Assembly (NCBI GenBank): GCA_022885665.1
Contig: JAGQDJ010000205.1
Span: 1-64,000, forward strand
Reading direction: 5' to 3'
Length of the DNA stretch: 64,000 bases
DNA from: Triops longicaudatus
Taxonomy: Eukaryota; Arthropoda; Branchiopoda; Notostraca; Triopsidae
Made by a program: the position numbers and the translations under genes. Below, one piece after another: positions 10,756 through 23,400 of the stretch (within the stretch, counting starts at the first letter, position 1; the number at the start of each line of letters is the position of its first letter). The notes below the pieces were generated by a model. The model was not told the origin of the DNA. It ran no database searches and worked only from the letters and a program-made list of their open reading frames with translations.

Positions 10756-12302
10756 ATGGCTCCACGTAAAGGAACTCGCTCTAAAAGTGTGTCAAAATTA
10801 CCCAAATCTGCCATATTTGACAGTCCTAGTTACTTGAGAAATGTGTCGGATTACAAAAACACGCTCAGACGCCGCGATTCACTGCGTTCTGCACGAAAAC
10901 CGGCATGGGTAAGTCAATGTTTTTTGTTTTGAACTTTTTCTCACTAATTATTTAACGTTCTCGCCTTCATGGAATGCTTTGCAGTAAACAGTGAAACTCC
11001 AGAGTGACTTATTTTTGCGCTAGTGTATGTAGTTAGTCCAAAACTAAACAAAAACAGTTATATTCTTGAACCAAGTTTGAATTATTTTAATTTTAAATAA
11101 AGTTTTTTACGTGCTTAACAGTCTAAGAATTATTCCAAGAGTCATTTAGGACAATGTGCGTCGATTGTACGCGTGCTAACTATAAAATATCCCTTGTATT
11201 TTCATAAGTTTTAGGTCCACCATACTGGAAAGTGTTAAGGAACAGTTAGAAAGCGTTCAGTAGAATGAAAGCAATTTTTAGATATAATTTCAAGGACGCT
11301 GGCATTCAGCTGTCTTAAATAAACAAAAACAAAAAATCTTGCTTGTTTTTTCCTGGTCGATCTCTAGATTTACTGTCTTACGTTTTCTTTTCATTAAAAT
11401 ACTTTGTTCGGCGTAATAAGTTATTCATTAAAAAGGAACCAGATGATTTAATTTTCATATGTAAGCTTTAAAGCCGCGGAGAGGCGGGAATTAGAATCTT
11501 AACACGCTGGCACCTACGCCATCTAGTAGTCAAATTGGCTATTACGCGTTTTATGGCCCTATATTACTGCGGTCCCTTTTTGGCAATGATGTTGCCCCCT
11601 TGCTCTGACAAGCTTAGTCCATCATTTCCTTTATTGCCAGGACAGCGGACAGTATGTGACAGCGTGTAGTCAAAACCAATGTTGCGAAAAATAAATAAAA
11701 AATGTCCTAGTGCGTTAAACAACTGATTTGCGGGGCCTTCCATGCAACTTGATTCTCGTTTGCGGTTTTGAACTCCGGTAACAAACATAGCAGCTAAAAC
11801 TGTATGACAAGCTTAACCAAATTATATTTCTTTGAATTATACGATATATAAAAGCTGTCTATTAACTTTTACGCAATAATCGTGTTAAATAAAAATAAAT
11901 AAACTTTAAAATAACGCGCTTTTAGATTTTCTGTATTTTTTAAAATAAAATATTTTCATTTGCAATTGCAACAAATTTCTTTCATGCCTTACGTTTTTTA
12001 CGACTCGTTTCATTTAACTAAAGAGTAACCTGTAACTCCTAAACAACCATACACTTTGTTTTCAGACCATCAAAATTGTCAATACTTTTCTACTTTATTC
12101 ACCTGTGAGTCGTCCGCGCATTTTTGCCCAAGATTGTCATCTTCACTCGAGAAACTTCCATCCGTATAAAAACAATTCCAGTAAATGGAGCGCAAAGTGC
12201 AAAGCAATTAAATTCTTATCCAGAAACGAGATCGATACTTATCAGGTATTCAGAAAGTACGTTATCCCATTAGGCACAAGAACAACACAAGCAATACAGT
12301 GA
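10756..12302 (+). CDS. Hypothetical basic protein, two-exon model
   Basis: Exon 1 is 10756-10908 and exon 2 is 12066-12302, joined in phase 0. Exon 1 opens with MAPRKGTRSKS and encodes 51 residues rich in Lys, Arg and Ser, ending at a strong donor TGG/GTAAGT. Exon 2 follows a good acceptor (tttgttttcag) and continues without a stop for 78 codons (TIKIVNTFLLYSP onward). The total would be 129 residues. An internal donor CCT/GTGAGT at 12105 offers a 39-base exon instead, with an unknown continuation. The N-terminus looks like a nuclear, basic protein, but I recognise no family. AATAAA at 12528 would fit its 3' end. Exon 1 is more convincing than exon 2. Confidence 0.35.
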
Positions 12303-12527
12303 AGAGTGTTGACCTCAATTATTTCCTTCCCAAACCCAACATTTGTCGCCCGTTTTTCCTTGTACTTCCTTGCATTTTTCCTGGACAATTTGTGCACTTC
12401 CAACGAGCAAACTCAAATTCTGGAAGAAAAAAAAAATGTTTAAGTAACACCATTTGTATTTTTTATAACAAGAAGGAGACAAAGGAAAAATTATTTTAAA
12501 ATGCGTTAAAGTGAAGGTATGTAAGAA

Positions 12528-12533
12528 AATAAA
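12528..12533 (+). terminator. Possible polyadenylation signal AATAAA
   Basis: AATAAA lies 225 bases after the putative stop at 12302. It is meaningful only if the hypothetical gene is real. Confidence 0.25.
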
Positions 12534-13776
12534 CCTTATTGAAATGCAAAATATCACTAAAACAGTGCTTCTCAATAGTTTTTCATCAATTACCCCAAAA
12601 CGAGAAATTCACCTTACGCTCTGAAATAAAAAGTTTGACGAAAATTGGGTCAGCGTTCTTCAGAAAAACATATTTAATTAGTTTTTTATTCCCGTTTTCC
12701 TTGTAAATTGATCTGAAAGAATTTGAACAAATTTAGGTAATTCACCCACTATTTAGGAACAGTGAATACTAGTTTGAGGTTAGGGTAGCTTAAATTAAGT
12801 TGTAGAAGCCTGGATTCGGTTAAAAGTAAGCTAAAAAATGGAGAAAAATAAAACGAATCATCTAAAATAAAACAACGAAGGAAATACGTTTACAGTAAAC
12901 ATAAAAATCGGAAGAAAATAAATAAAAATTTGATATACTTCGTGCGTAGTTCGTATTCGAGAAAGAATGAAGAAGTCCTCAATTTCTCACGTTTACGGCA
13001 TTTGCACCTGGGAGAAACCGTTGGTTTCGCTTGGGCGCGTGTTTCACGCTCTTTGAAAATTACCCATAGAGAGGAAGAGTTAGGTTTAGCTAGAGTAGCT
13101 TTAATGGTATGGTAGTGGTAGTAGCCATTGGCCGCCAAAGTCTGTCATCCATAAAAAGCCACACAATTATTCGAGACATTTTGGAGCTTAAAGGCTTTCA
13201 ACGATAAACTCCGTTTCCGTGGCAGTTGTATTGGAAATTTCACAGTGTTCAGACGAAACATTTTTCTGATACCAGTTTTTTTTATTGCTTAAAACACCGA
13301 AGTTGAGCCAAAAATAGGATATCAGTGTGTCTGAAACTTTGGGTAGATTACCGAAGAACTGAATAACAAGGGATTTGGGTTACGTCAACCTGTATAATGT
13401 ATTTTGTTATGTTACTTAACGTTTTGACATTATGTTAATTAGAGTATTTTATTGAGTTCAAATGTGTATTATTTAAATTTAAAAGTAGAATTGAAAAAGA
13501 CTTTTCTGATAAGCGATATTTCTTTATAAATAATGATTTCGTAATTAATAAGCGGTAATAAAGTAAAAAGTTATACAAACTCGAAGGCTTCAAATGAAGC
13601 TACTTGGGTTAATGACAAGTTAAGTTAGGCTAGGTAAGATGCACTTGTGTTAAGCGATTCTCCGGTAATAGATCCCAAAGCTTGAGAAGCACGTGCGATA
13701 AGATAGACCAGCAGGCCTAAAAGCTCTGAATGCCTTGAAAGCGAGCTAATTGTCGAAGTGACTTTCAAAACCGAAG

Positions 13777-14262
13777 ATGGCGCCCATTATGACTGCTTAC
13801 CCAAGTGCTGCCCAGTTCGAGCGCCCTGTTTTGCGCAAAGTGGTCGAAAAACATTTATTGAGTGGGAGAAACTCTAGATTGATGGCATCACAAACTTTGC
13901 CCAGTGCTGACCTTTGCGTGAAGCGGGAAAACCTGTCGCAGCGTGGGCGAGCAGCCCACGGTTTCTGCGCAGCCAAGGAGAAGGCGCTGACCCTGGGAAC
14001 GCTACGAGGAGCGCGGCGAGGGTACAGCGCTGGCCGCGGTACAAGTTACGCGGCGTGGGTGCCGACCGTATACGGCAGCGAATGCGATCTGAGCCAGTTT
14101 CAGCGACTCGCTAAGCGCCGTGCTCCACGCGGCGGGTTAAGCGGGCCCAAGGTAGGCCAACTCAGCACTTGCCGTGCTGCACTATTAATAAGTGTGAAAC
14201 TTGGCCTATTTCACGCGGTGAAAGATGTAGAACGCGGTAGTAACAAATTTAAGCTCGTTTAG
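13777..14262 (+). other. GC-rich 161-codon ORF of unknown nature
   Basis: An open frame from MAPIMTAYPSAAQF in a local GC-rich island, unlike the surrounding AT-rich DNA. The first part, to about 13940, reads like ordinary protein. The rest is Arg/Gly/Ala-rich and also open in a second frame, as expected of high GC rather than selection. I recognise no family. It may be a first exon, part of an unclassified repeat, or chance. Confidence 0.2.
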
Positions 14263-17200
14263 AGGGGTCTAAAATACACAACAGCTCAACCTGACTTTTG
14301 GGTTCTTCACACGGTGGAACTCGCTTATAACGATGGGCTCGGGACAGGGCAGGCCGTATCGGTACACAAGGAGTATCGGTATATCAGACTTCCCCATACA
14401 TAGGGACAAGAGGCAGCAATTAAAATGAATAAGCCTACTGATATGTGTGTTTTGCTATTAAATAACGTCGTGGATATTAGTCGTCGTCACTGTTTTAACG
14501 AATGCTGTAGTGTTAGTACATAAAAGTAAAATACATTATTTGACGTAAATAGAACGCAAGCCGACCTTCCCGTGCTAGTGGCACAGCATTGCGTGAGCAG
14601 CGTCCTAACTCCCACGCTATCCTTTCGCGAATGTACCGCGAGCAGGACCAAGGCTGACGCAGTGGTAACATTCATTGTTGGTCAGCTCTGTCCTCCTAGA
14701 GTAAAACGTTCGCTAGGCCGTAGCCCGCATTGGGATAAGGGAACATTCAGTGTTACCAAGTGCTGCGTGGATAATGTAGGTCTTTTTTAACGGAATACAG
14801 TAAGTTAGGAGCCGTGAAAGGCTAAATTGTTTCCTCCTACAGATTGCGTTTGTATATAAGTTATTTGTAAGCATCGGTATTAGCATTTCGGTCTCTTGGT
14901 TTCAGGGAATGAGTGCCGAGGATGAATATTGCCGGTATCGTTAGCCGGTATCGTTTATCATTGTAAGATAGAAAAATTTAAGATAGGGCATGAAGCTAGC
15001 CGATTCGAAAGAAGTTATTCACGAACCGCGTACCGGGTCAAGTAGGAATGGAGGATAACCGTTAGCTTTAGCACGCACGTAGGCGGTTTCTGTGGCTAAA
15101 AATATGTAGTTAAGTCAGTTTAACTGTAATAAATTGGTTTGTGCCGCAAGGCAAATGCGTAGGGTATTTTAACCGAAAACCGGTTAATCAGAATAAAACT
15201 AAAAAAATAGCGGTTAAAACACCAAAAAGGTTTTTTAATAGCGAAGTTGACGTGTTTAAATGCCTATTAGAGACTAGACTGGCTAAAATGTAGTTTATTA
15301 AGGTAAAAAATCAGTTACTGATATCTTTTGTTACTTTTATTTAATGGCTTGTGAAAGTTGAGCCATTATTATATTTTGGCTTTTCTTATGTAAAAAATCG
15401 GCAGTTAAAGCGGTAAACCTGTTAAATAGCTTACGGATAAGAGAAATTGTAGTGTACTTTTAAAATTTTCACGATTTTGCGCCACTTTCTGCTTTTTGCG
15501 CGGCTTGTCTTCGAGTTTACCTTTACCATGCTGCCCAATGGGAGGTTTCAATTTACGCGGATTACGAGCGTTAAGCTTTTGATTTTCTTTTAGAAAAATA
15601 ATAGCAATCTTCGTTTTTTTGCGCTTGAAAGCTCCAGATTTTAAGAAGCTTATGTGTATTTACGTAAAAGATCACCACTTACAGTTCTCGAACGATATCT
15701 GAACAGTTCGAACTTCATTGAACAACGTTCGTGCTCTAAACTCGACTTGCGCGTGCTAAGCCCTATCCTTTTCAATGCATTCAGTACACGGGCTTCGACT
15801 CACGCAGTATGGAAGCCTCGAAACGGCTTAAAAACTCACCCACATGTGCGTCTTTGCGTAACTCTGGGATTTACCTGTCTTGCCAACCTGTTTTCTGAAC
15901 AAAATAAGAATATCCCGAGGATGCAGTAAACTGTAAAAAAATCTTCCTTTTGACTTTGCCACGTCATTTAACAATGTTTACCAAGTCAGCTTTTCCTTGT
16001 CCGTCATTCTTCAAACTTACAACTCCTACTCTAAAGACTTTTCTTTATTAATATGCCAAAAGTTTTGAGTCATATGTTGAATAATAAAATTAAAATGAAT
16101 AAAAAATGCGGTTAAGGCCTCTGTGTATTGGGAACTCTTAAAAGAAGTTTAATGAAAACCGTTCTATATATTTCAAAACTTTCTTGTTTTGAAATATTAT
16201 ACCAATAATATTTCAAAATTATACCCGGTGGACACCTTTTGAGCTTCCAGGTAGGCTTACCTAAGTAAATGTCTAAAAGTTTTCATTTCGCACGTTTCGT
16301 CAATGGTGACCCCTGCAACTAATTTATAAAGTAAATGGTGAAACTAGGAGTGCAATAGTAGTGTCATCTCTGGAACGAACCCAATCTTGGAAAGCGGTGT
16401 ACAGTGGCCTTAACAACAGTGACAGGGGAATAGGAATCAGTAGCTTAACTGAAACGTTTCACTTATAAAGTGACTTAAATGGCCCTGGGGAAGTTTGCGG
16501 TTCTTGTTACCACAACTTCCGTCTTTCGGGTGCGTAACGTGTTATTTAGTAATAAAAAAGAAAAAACGAAAGGCTGTATAAGTGAAAAAGAAAATAGTTC
16601 CGTACGTAATGTACGAGCTTGGACTTCGAGGAAGCAGAAAAAATAGCAATAGAATAAGAATAAACAAAAAAGGAAAGCGGTTCGTCGAGATTCAGTGAAT
16701 CCCATTATGACGAAATAGGAATTGCACAAAGTGTCTGACCTTTCCAATTTTGCGTGTACACGTCATTAGAGTGACGTCGAATTGTTAATGAACTTAAAGT
16801 TTCGTGTCACAACTTAAATTACGAAATATTACTACGGAAGACTCCCTCTTATCCGTCCCTGTTTAACTACACGTCCGTCGAAAAGTTTTTGCTTTTTAGT
16901 GGAAAATGGCGCAATATTTCAGTACAGGAATTAAAAACAAACGCCAGTTAAATAAAGTTTTAATACATTTAATATTTTAACGATAAGAGAAAATCTACGG
17001 TATGTGAAATATTATGAAATATTCTAAAATATTAATATTGGAAAAGTTGTATTGAAAAATAAACAAAATAAGAAAATTCCGATCAAAATGGTTTGAAACA
17101 TTTTACGATATTAATTTTCTGAAGTAGATAAAATATTTTGATTTGTTTTCTTTTTCAAAAATAAGCAAAAGAAAAATTGTTCAAAACAAAATCTAGAGAC

Positions 17201-17599
17201 AACCTTTAAAAAAATGCTTTGGTGCTGCGGGTTATCATGTGTTAGGGTGGTAACAAAGTATACACAAAGTATACATTTCTAATTCCTTGGATTTGATTCA
17301 TAACCTAATTAAGCTTGTCGCTCAATGTTACTAAAACGCTATACATTGATGTTTGTTTTCTAAGATTAAAAAGCTTTTTTTAAAAAAAAAAGACTGCACT
17401 AAAAGTTTTAAATAAAATTAGCTTTACGTAACCTAACTTGTAAGCATAACTTTCCCATCCCCTATTTCACTGTCGCAAGTTAAATAGGGAAAGAGCATTG
17501 TTATTAAGAGAGTTAAGCTCCCATAAGGTCCACTTTAATCCCCAAGAAATGTTGTCAAATCCCAAAGTGTTCTCAGCAATTGTTCAATTTATGGAAGCA

Positions 17600-17790
17600 G
17601 CCAACGTCTTGTAAATAACTCCCCCTTCCTACCTCCCCCCCTCCCTTTTTCCCTTTCCCCAAGTATACTAAGTACACTTTTCTTTTGGTTCATTTGTTTG
17701 TTATTTAAGTTATTTTTGTGTTTCCCTTGACTGTACATAACAGTTTTACCGCAATAGGCGAAAGCCTACGCGGTCAGTCAATAAAAGAAA
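17600..17790 (+). mobile_element. Possible non-LTR retroelement 3' tail with GAAA hairpin
   Basis: A pyrimidine-rich tract (17623-17660) is followed by a 5-bp stem with a GNRA loop, TAGGC-GAAA-GCCTA (17755-17768), then AATAAAAGAAAG. A terminal hairpin next to a short A-rich tail is seen at the 3' ends of several LINE and SINE families. No coding part is attached here. Confidence 0.3.
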
Positions 17791-19198
17791 GCATAACTTT
17801 ATAAACAGGTTCAGGTATAGATGGAAAAATCGAACTTAACTTCCCTACAATAACTTATACAATAACTTAGTGATTTCGTATATCAGCTTAACGCGTAACT
17901 TGGGTTAGGTCAGTTAGTTATTACTAACTTTAGTAACACTAACTTTGGATAACTTTGGAAGAGAATGAATAGAGTAGTAGCCATAGTAAAATATCGTTTT
18001 CAGTTTTTACATGCCTGAAATACGGAAATGGAACATTTTAATTTTAAAATATGTTAAGTCTTAGAAATCTTTTAACTGGCTCCATTACTCAAGTATTGTT
18101 TATAACTAACTTCTTACCTAACATAAGTAAGCTTAAGTGACTAATTACATAACAGCTACGTAACTATTAAATGTAAAAATGTTAACTGAAACTAGTAAAA
18201 ATTTAGAAATAAAATAAGTTTGCCAAAATAAATTATCATTTATTAGCTGAAAATTTCCAAATATGGACTACCGTTTCTAAATAATAAATAGTATTTGAAG
18301 CGAGTAGAAGAAAACTCGTGTTGCAAACTTCAATCAACAGCACAAAGAAATAAAAACTAAATAAAAGTAAAGTTTCCGGTATTCCAATTTTACGCAACCC
18401 GTACCAGATTTGCCGCTTCGAAGAAACGGTGCAGATATATTAACTCGAATTAGAGAAGTACTGTATAAAAACAAAGGGCGTTTCGACTTTCCAGGGATGT
18501 ATAACGCGTGTTAAAGCCAAACACATGTGTTCATTAGTCAAATGAGCTAAACGAATGCACGTTTTCTCTTCCTGCTGTGACTTTACTTGTGCTCTAATCC
18601 CCAATTTCGCTTTCGTTTTTGAAAGGGAGTGCCTTGCATGTATTAAAATAACACAAGTGCGAAGGGTGGAGCCAGCTTTCGTCACGCAGGTACAAATTAC
18701 TCGAGTTAAGGCTTACGTTCTTAGCAGGTGTGGCCTCTGCTGTATAGGCCCAGCTTTTTTGCTACTTTAAGCATCGTTCACCAATCGGTCAATTAAAAAG
18801 CTATTAAAGTTTTAATTAATTAATGTCGAGATTTGAACAGCAGTGTTCGCTATTAAGCGCTTAAGCGTAAAGGCATTATATAACTTGGGTGAGTGTTGCA
18901 AAAACTCATTGCCGCACCAAATTTTGACGATGTAGCTCAATTTTATGCGTCTAACGCTGTTTGGACATCGCTTTACTCGTGTTACGCCCTACCCTTTGCA
19001 TTGATTTTTAAGGCGCGGATTTCGACTTACGCGGGTCGCAAAGCTTAAATCTTCACAATGTTTGAGCTTTGAGGAACAAGTTTATGTCATTGACTCAACG
19101 TTAAGCGAACCCAAGCCATCGCAATTCGGCTTACGGGTTGACTTATGGCCAGAAGATGTGTAGAGTCAAGGCTAATTACAGAGTACAGCTGCACTAAA

Positions 19199-19218
19199 CG
19201 CACACACACACACACACA
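19199..19218. repeat. (CA)n microsatellite
   Basis: A short uninterrupted CA dinucleotide run, the only clean dinucleotide microsatellite I noticed in the window. Confidence 0.9.
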
Positions 19219-20487
19219 AATCTAAAAAAAGAAGCGTTAGCCGTAGGAAACATTCATTGTTGGTGTATTCTGTCTACATCGCATTCCTTGGCGTGTTCTT
19301 TCACAAGTGGTGCATTCTATTGAACGCTTTTCTACAGAAACTGTGTGTAATAGAGGTAATTAATTCATGTAATAATGACATTGACTGTAAGCAGTAAGCA
19401 TTTCTTCGTCACACCGCGTAAACAGTCAAGGTAACACTGTAGAGTAGGTGATGGATACAAGTCAGCATAAGCCGAACGGACACCTAAACGTTCGATGAGT
19501 TCCACTTCGCAACGCGATTTACCTCGTATCCCTTGGCCACACAGTGCTTGCAAGAAGGGGAAGCGGGCTGTAAGCGTGTCGTCACGATCCGAGGCGGGGC
19601 CACCCGCCAACCGCTTCCCCGTGCCTCGTCTGCAAATCCGTGCTTACGCCAGTTTAGCACAGACCTCGCGCCGGTATGGGTCATTAAGTGGGCGAGGATA
19701 TTTTCATTGTTACGTCGAAAATTGTTGTGCATAAGGCTTCCTCTGGTATAACGGATTATCGAGTCCATTCGTCGTTTATTGATCTAGTCTCCATGTTCAT
19801 AAACCCGTCAAGTGACCAGTGTGTGAGCCTACCGACTTGGGACGCACGAAAAAAAAGGAAAACAGGCTGCTCTTTAGCTTGATGGATAGTTTGGGGTTTG
19901 TTGTGTGACATATACAAGGCCAGGTTATCCATACATACGTCCATGTGTGTTATATTAAGTTTCGTCAAGAAAATTCAGGCTTAAAGCAGAGTTAACTCGA
20001 TTTGACATGTTGCTAGGCAAAACTTTGAAAAAATTCATTGTTGAGCGTAGTAACCAAGGCGCGTTTATGTGTTAGTGAAGCTTTCAAATAGTTTCCGGAT
20101 GCCCACTCCGAGTAGACTTTGATCTGAACTGCGCCTTGGAATCGAGTTTTAATTGAGAATAAGAAAAAAAGGCGTGAAGTGAAAGGGAAACGGCGATTTG
20201 AAACGAGGGTTGTGAGTGTTGTGCTAACCTTGGCCAGGATTCTGTAAAAAGCAGATTCAGCGTCACTTGTCACTCTCGTAATCCGCATACTCACGTCATA
20301 TTAATGCAAATCGGGGACCGAGAAGTGTCACAGAGCATTTCTTGGATTTCATTGTTATTCAAATGGTGACGTGCCAAGGTCTTGTGGCTTTCGAAGGTTC
20401 GTGAAGCTACGGAATAAATAAATAGAAAAAAGTTTGAAGTGACAGAAACGTTACTGTTATTCTCGGTGTATTGGATAATACTGTGGA

Positions 20488-23400
20488 ATGATGGATTTGC
20501 GAAACTTCCGTTCGTCGTTCCGAACCAAGTCGCATCGCGCCAGCTTGCCCGGCATGACGAGTATGTCAGCCACGGCGGCCCTTGATAATAACTCGCCGAA
20601 AACCACCCCTGCCGAAGAACAGGAAGCGATTGGGGATTTGGATGTGTACTACCTCCGACAAATCGCTCATCATCTCAAGGTTGTCTCACTTATTCCATTT
20701 CTAGCCTCTGAAAGTGGCATCGCTCTTCAAAATGCTGTGTCTTATGCTTTATGCTGACGGCACGCTACTAACAATGAGCTTTCCTATACCAAGAAAGCCT
20801 GGATTCTTGCGGAACGCGGAATGTTCGAAACAGGTGGAGAGAGCGGTTTGAACTCGAAGCACGCGAAATAGGGCAATAAGGATTTTGCTCTGCGAGATCT
20901 CTAGCTGTGGGTTATGAACTGATCGACAAAGGTTGGCGGGAGGCAACGATTTCAATCGAATAAGGCAATAATGAAAGTTAGCATTGGGTCCCAGAACGCT
21001 ATAAAGACGATGATAGAGTTCGGGCAATTGTCGGAGCGTTAACGTAAGGACTTTTGGGGTGGTGTCCTTTTCTAAGCGTAGTACTGTGCCTTTTCTTTGA
21101 CGCTTAGGCCTGGGATACATGCAGATGTTCTACGTATGGGTTGGTAAAGACAGAAAAGTTTACGACCTCGTTACATGCGAGGAACCATGCGCGGCTAATG
21201 AGCCTTCATTCACTAGCTCGTGCCCCGAAATGGGCGTGTACGTAGACGAAGTGTCCTGAAACCGCAAAAGATTGACATTTTTAACATTTAGGGCCTTGAG
21301 TTGAAAAGCTTTGGAGTGAGAGCTAAATATCTGAAGGATGCCGCGGTTTGAGGGGAGGGTTTGGCAGTTTCCTGTATGTGTTGCAATCTTTCGACAAGAT
21401 CAAGAGGGAGTTGTAAAATTAAGCTTGGTTAAGTGTGGTTTAATTAGGTTAAATAGGTCGGTTTCAGTTCGTTTGTTGATTTTAATAGACGACCGACATC
21501 GCACCTGCGGTGTATTGTCGTCTTCGGCTGTCTTTTGGCTCAGTTTAAGTGAAATATCGTTAATTTGAACTTGTTAGCTTAGTTTAGTTTGGTTTGGTTA
21601 GATTCGCAAGATGAATTTTAAGTTAGCGAAGTTTTAAAAGTTAAGCTTGGCTGGGTTGAAGAAAGCTAGGTTAAGGTAAGTTGGGTCAAATTACATAGGT
21701 TCGACGGTTTGAACTGGATTGCTTAGATTAAGTTAGGTTAGAGGCTAGGCTAGTTTATGTTAGATCAAGTTTTGTTTGATTAGGTTGAGCTTTGTGAGCG
21801 TATTTTAAGTAAGAGTAATGTTTAGTTAAAGAATAGATTCGGTTAAGTTAAAGTTAGGTTAATTTTTTTTGAGTAGGTTCAGTAAAGGAAGGCAAGGCCA
21901 AGTTTAGCTTAAGGGATATTCTTCTAATGTTAATGACAACGTTAATGCATGATTGGAATTAGGTTAAGCGTGGATTAGTTACGTAATTTAGTAAGGTTAG
22001 GATAAGTTTTTGTTATTCTCATTAGGCTTCGCGCTAAACGGTTTAAAACTAAAACGTTGCCTGGAAACTGCATTTAAGCGTGTTTTTGGCAAGGTTAGGT
22101 TAAGTTAGCTTAAGTTAAGGTAGTTTTTTATACTAACACAACGCTTCGATTTTCATCGATTTCTGAAATAAAATTGGATCGATTTTCATTGGTTCTAATT
22201 AAAAAATGTACTTTAACATATTTCAGTAATGTTTTTAACATAATTATATTTAAAGAAAAATATTGATTTTTTTTTGTCTTTTGGAATAGGAGCATGATCT
22301 GGAACAGAAATTGGACGTGGAGTTGAGGATACGCGAAGGTACCGCGCGGTTGTTAGCAGCGTGTAAACACCCGAGCCAGAATTTGGAGGCGGCAAAAGCG
22401 CTCCGTGTGTCGAATGCACGCATGGCCGCCTTGCGCACCGAGTTGCAGCTGAGAGGAGCCGCAGCAGGAGGATCTTCCAACCATAGGTTGGTTTTGCCCT
22501 TTTGTTCAGTCGAAGAAAAAGTAAAAAAAAAGTATCGCAACCGTGTATAACGTTACTGTTAACGTTACGTGTATAACGTTACTTAACGCACTTCTCATTC
22601 AAGGCTTCCATAGCTTGGAAACTTGTAAATGAAAATGACAAATTAGATTTCCTCACACAAAAAAAGGTTATTCTCAACGTCCTAAACCAACGAAAACCTC
22701 AGGGCCGTACCCAGGATTTTAGTTCGGAGGTGGGGTTCCAAATGCAATTTTATTGGACAGTTTGTAGTCGCCTATGCTCCTCATTATAAAATTAACTTTT
22801 CGGTAGGTGCTCAAACTTCCTATCCCTTCCACTGGGTACGGGGGTGGAAAACACCCTTTACATAGATACTTGTATTAAATTCACAAGTGTCATCTACAGA
22901 AGTCACGGAAATTACAAATCGGCCATTAGACGCTAACAAATGCAAGCCTTTCACTTCAACAAAGAAAAAGCAAGGGGGAACGACGGGAATCTCAAAGGAG
23001 CCTTATGACACCTTCCTGTGCTTTAGCGTCTAATGGCAGATTTTGCACCTTCTTGCCGTTAGGGGCGTAATTTGGTAAAGACTCTACGCCCAAGCAAACC
23101 AAAACCTATGTTACGCGAACGTTACTTAACCTAACCTAAATTCTTACCGAACCTAATCGAACTTCAGTTAACTAACTTAACCTAAATCTTCGAACGATGT
23201 AATTTTACCTACCATTTCTTAACTTTGCTTAGATTTACCTTATGTACTTGTAGCTTAAGTTTATCTGACCTAACTGTAACTGATTTAATGTTACGTAAAC
23301 TAAACTAACTCTACTTCACACGCACTTATACGTTCGTTTAGTCAGTGACTTAACCCTACTTTAACAAACCTAGTGTTACGTCACGAAAAAACTAAACTGT

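Larger units (their letters stand above)
12534..20487. other. Gene-poor 8 kb with transposon remnants
   Basis: No recognisable gene. There are short ORFs, AT-rich stretches and fragments of dispersed repeats. A segment at about 15735-15810 (GCTAAGCCCTATCCTTTTCA, then CACGGGCTTCGACTCACGC) is similar to one at about 18980-19035 (TTACGCCCTACCCTTTGCAT, then GGCGCGGATTTCGACTTACG). GGTAACATTCATTGTTGG near 14664 recurs as GGAAACATTCATTGTTGG near 19247. A Tigger-like end (GTGGAACTCGCTTATAACGA) is at about 14314. Confidence 0.5.

Noticed and set aside
13777..14262. 161-codon ORF as a real gene
   Set aside because: GC-rich composition opens more than one frame, no family match, no supporting splice partner. 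Kept only as an unexplained ORF.
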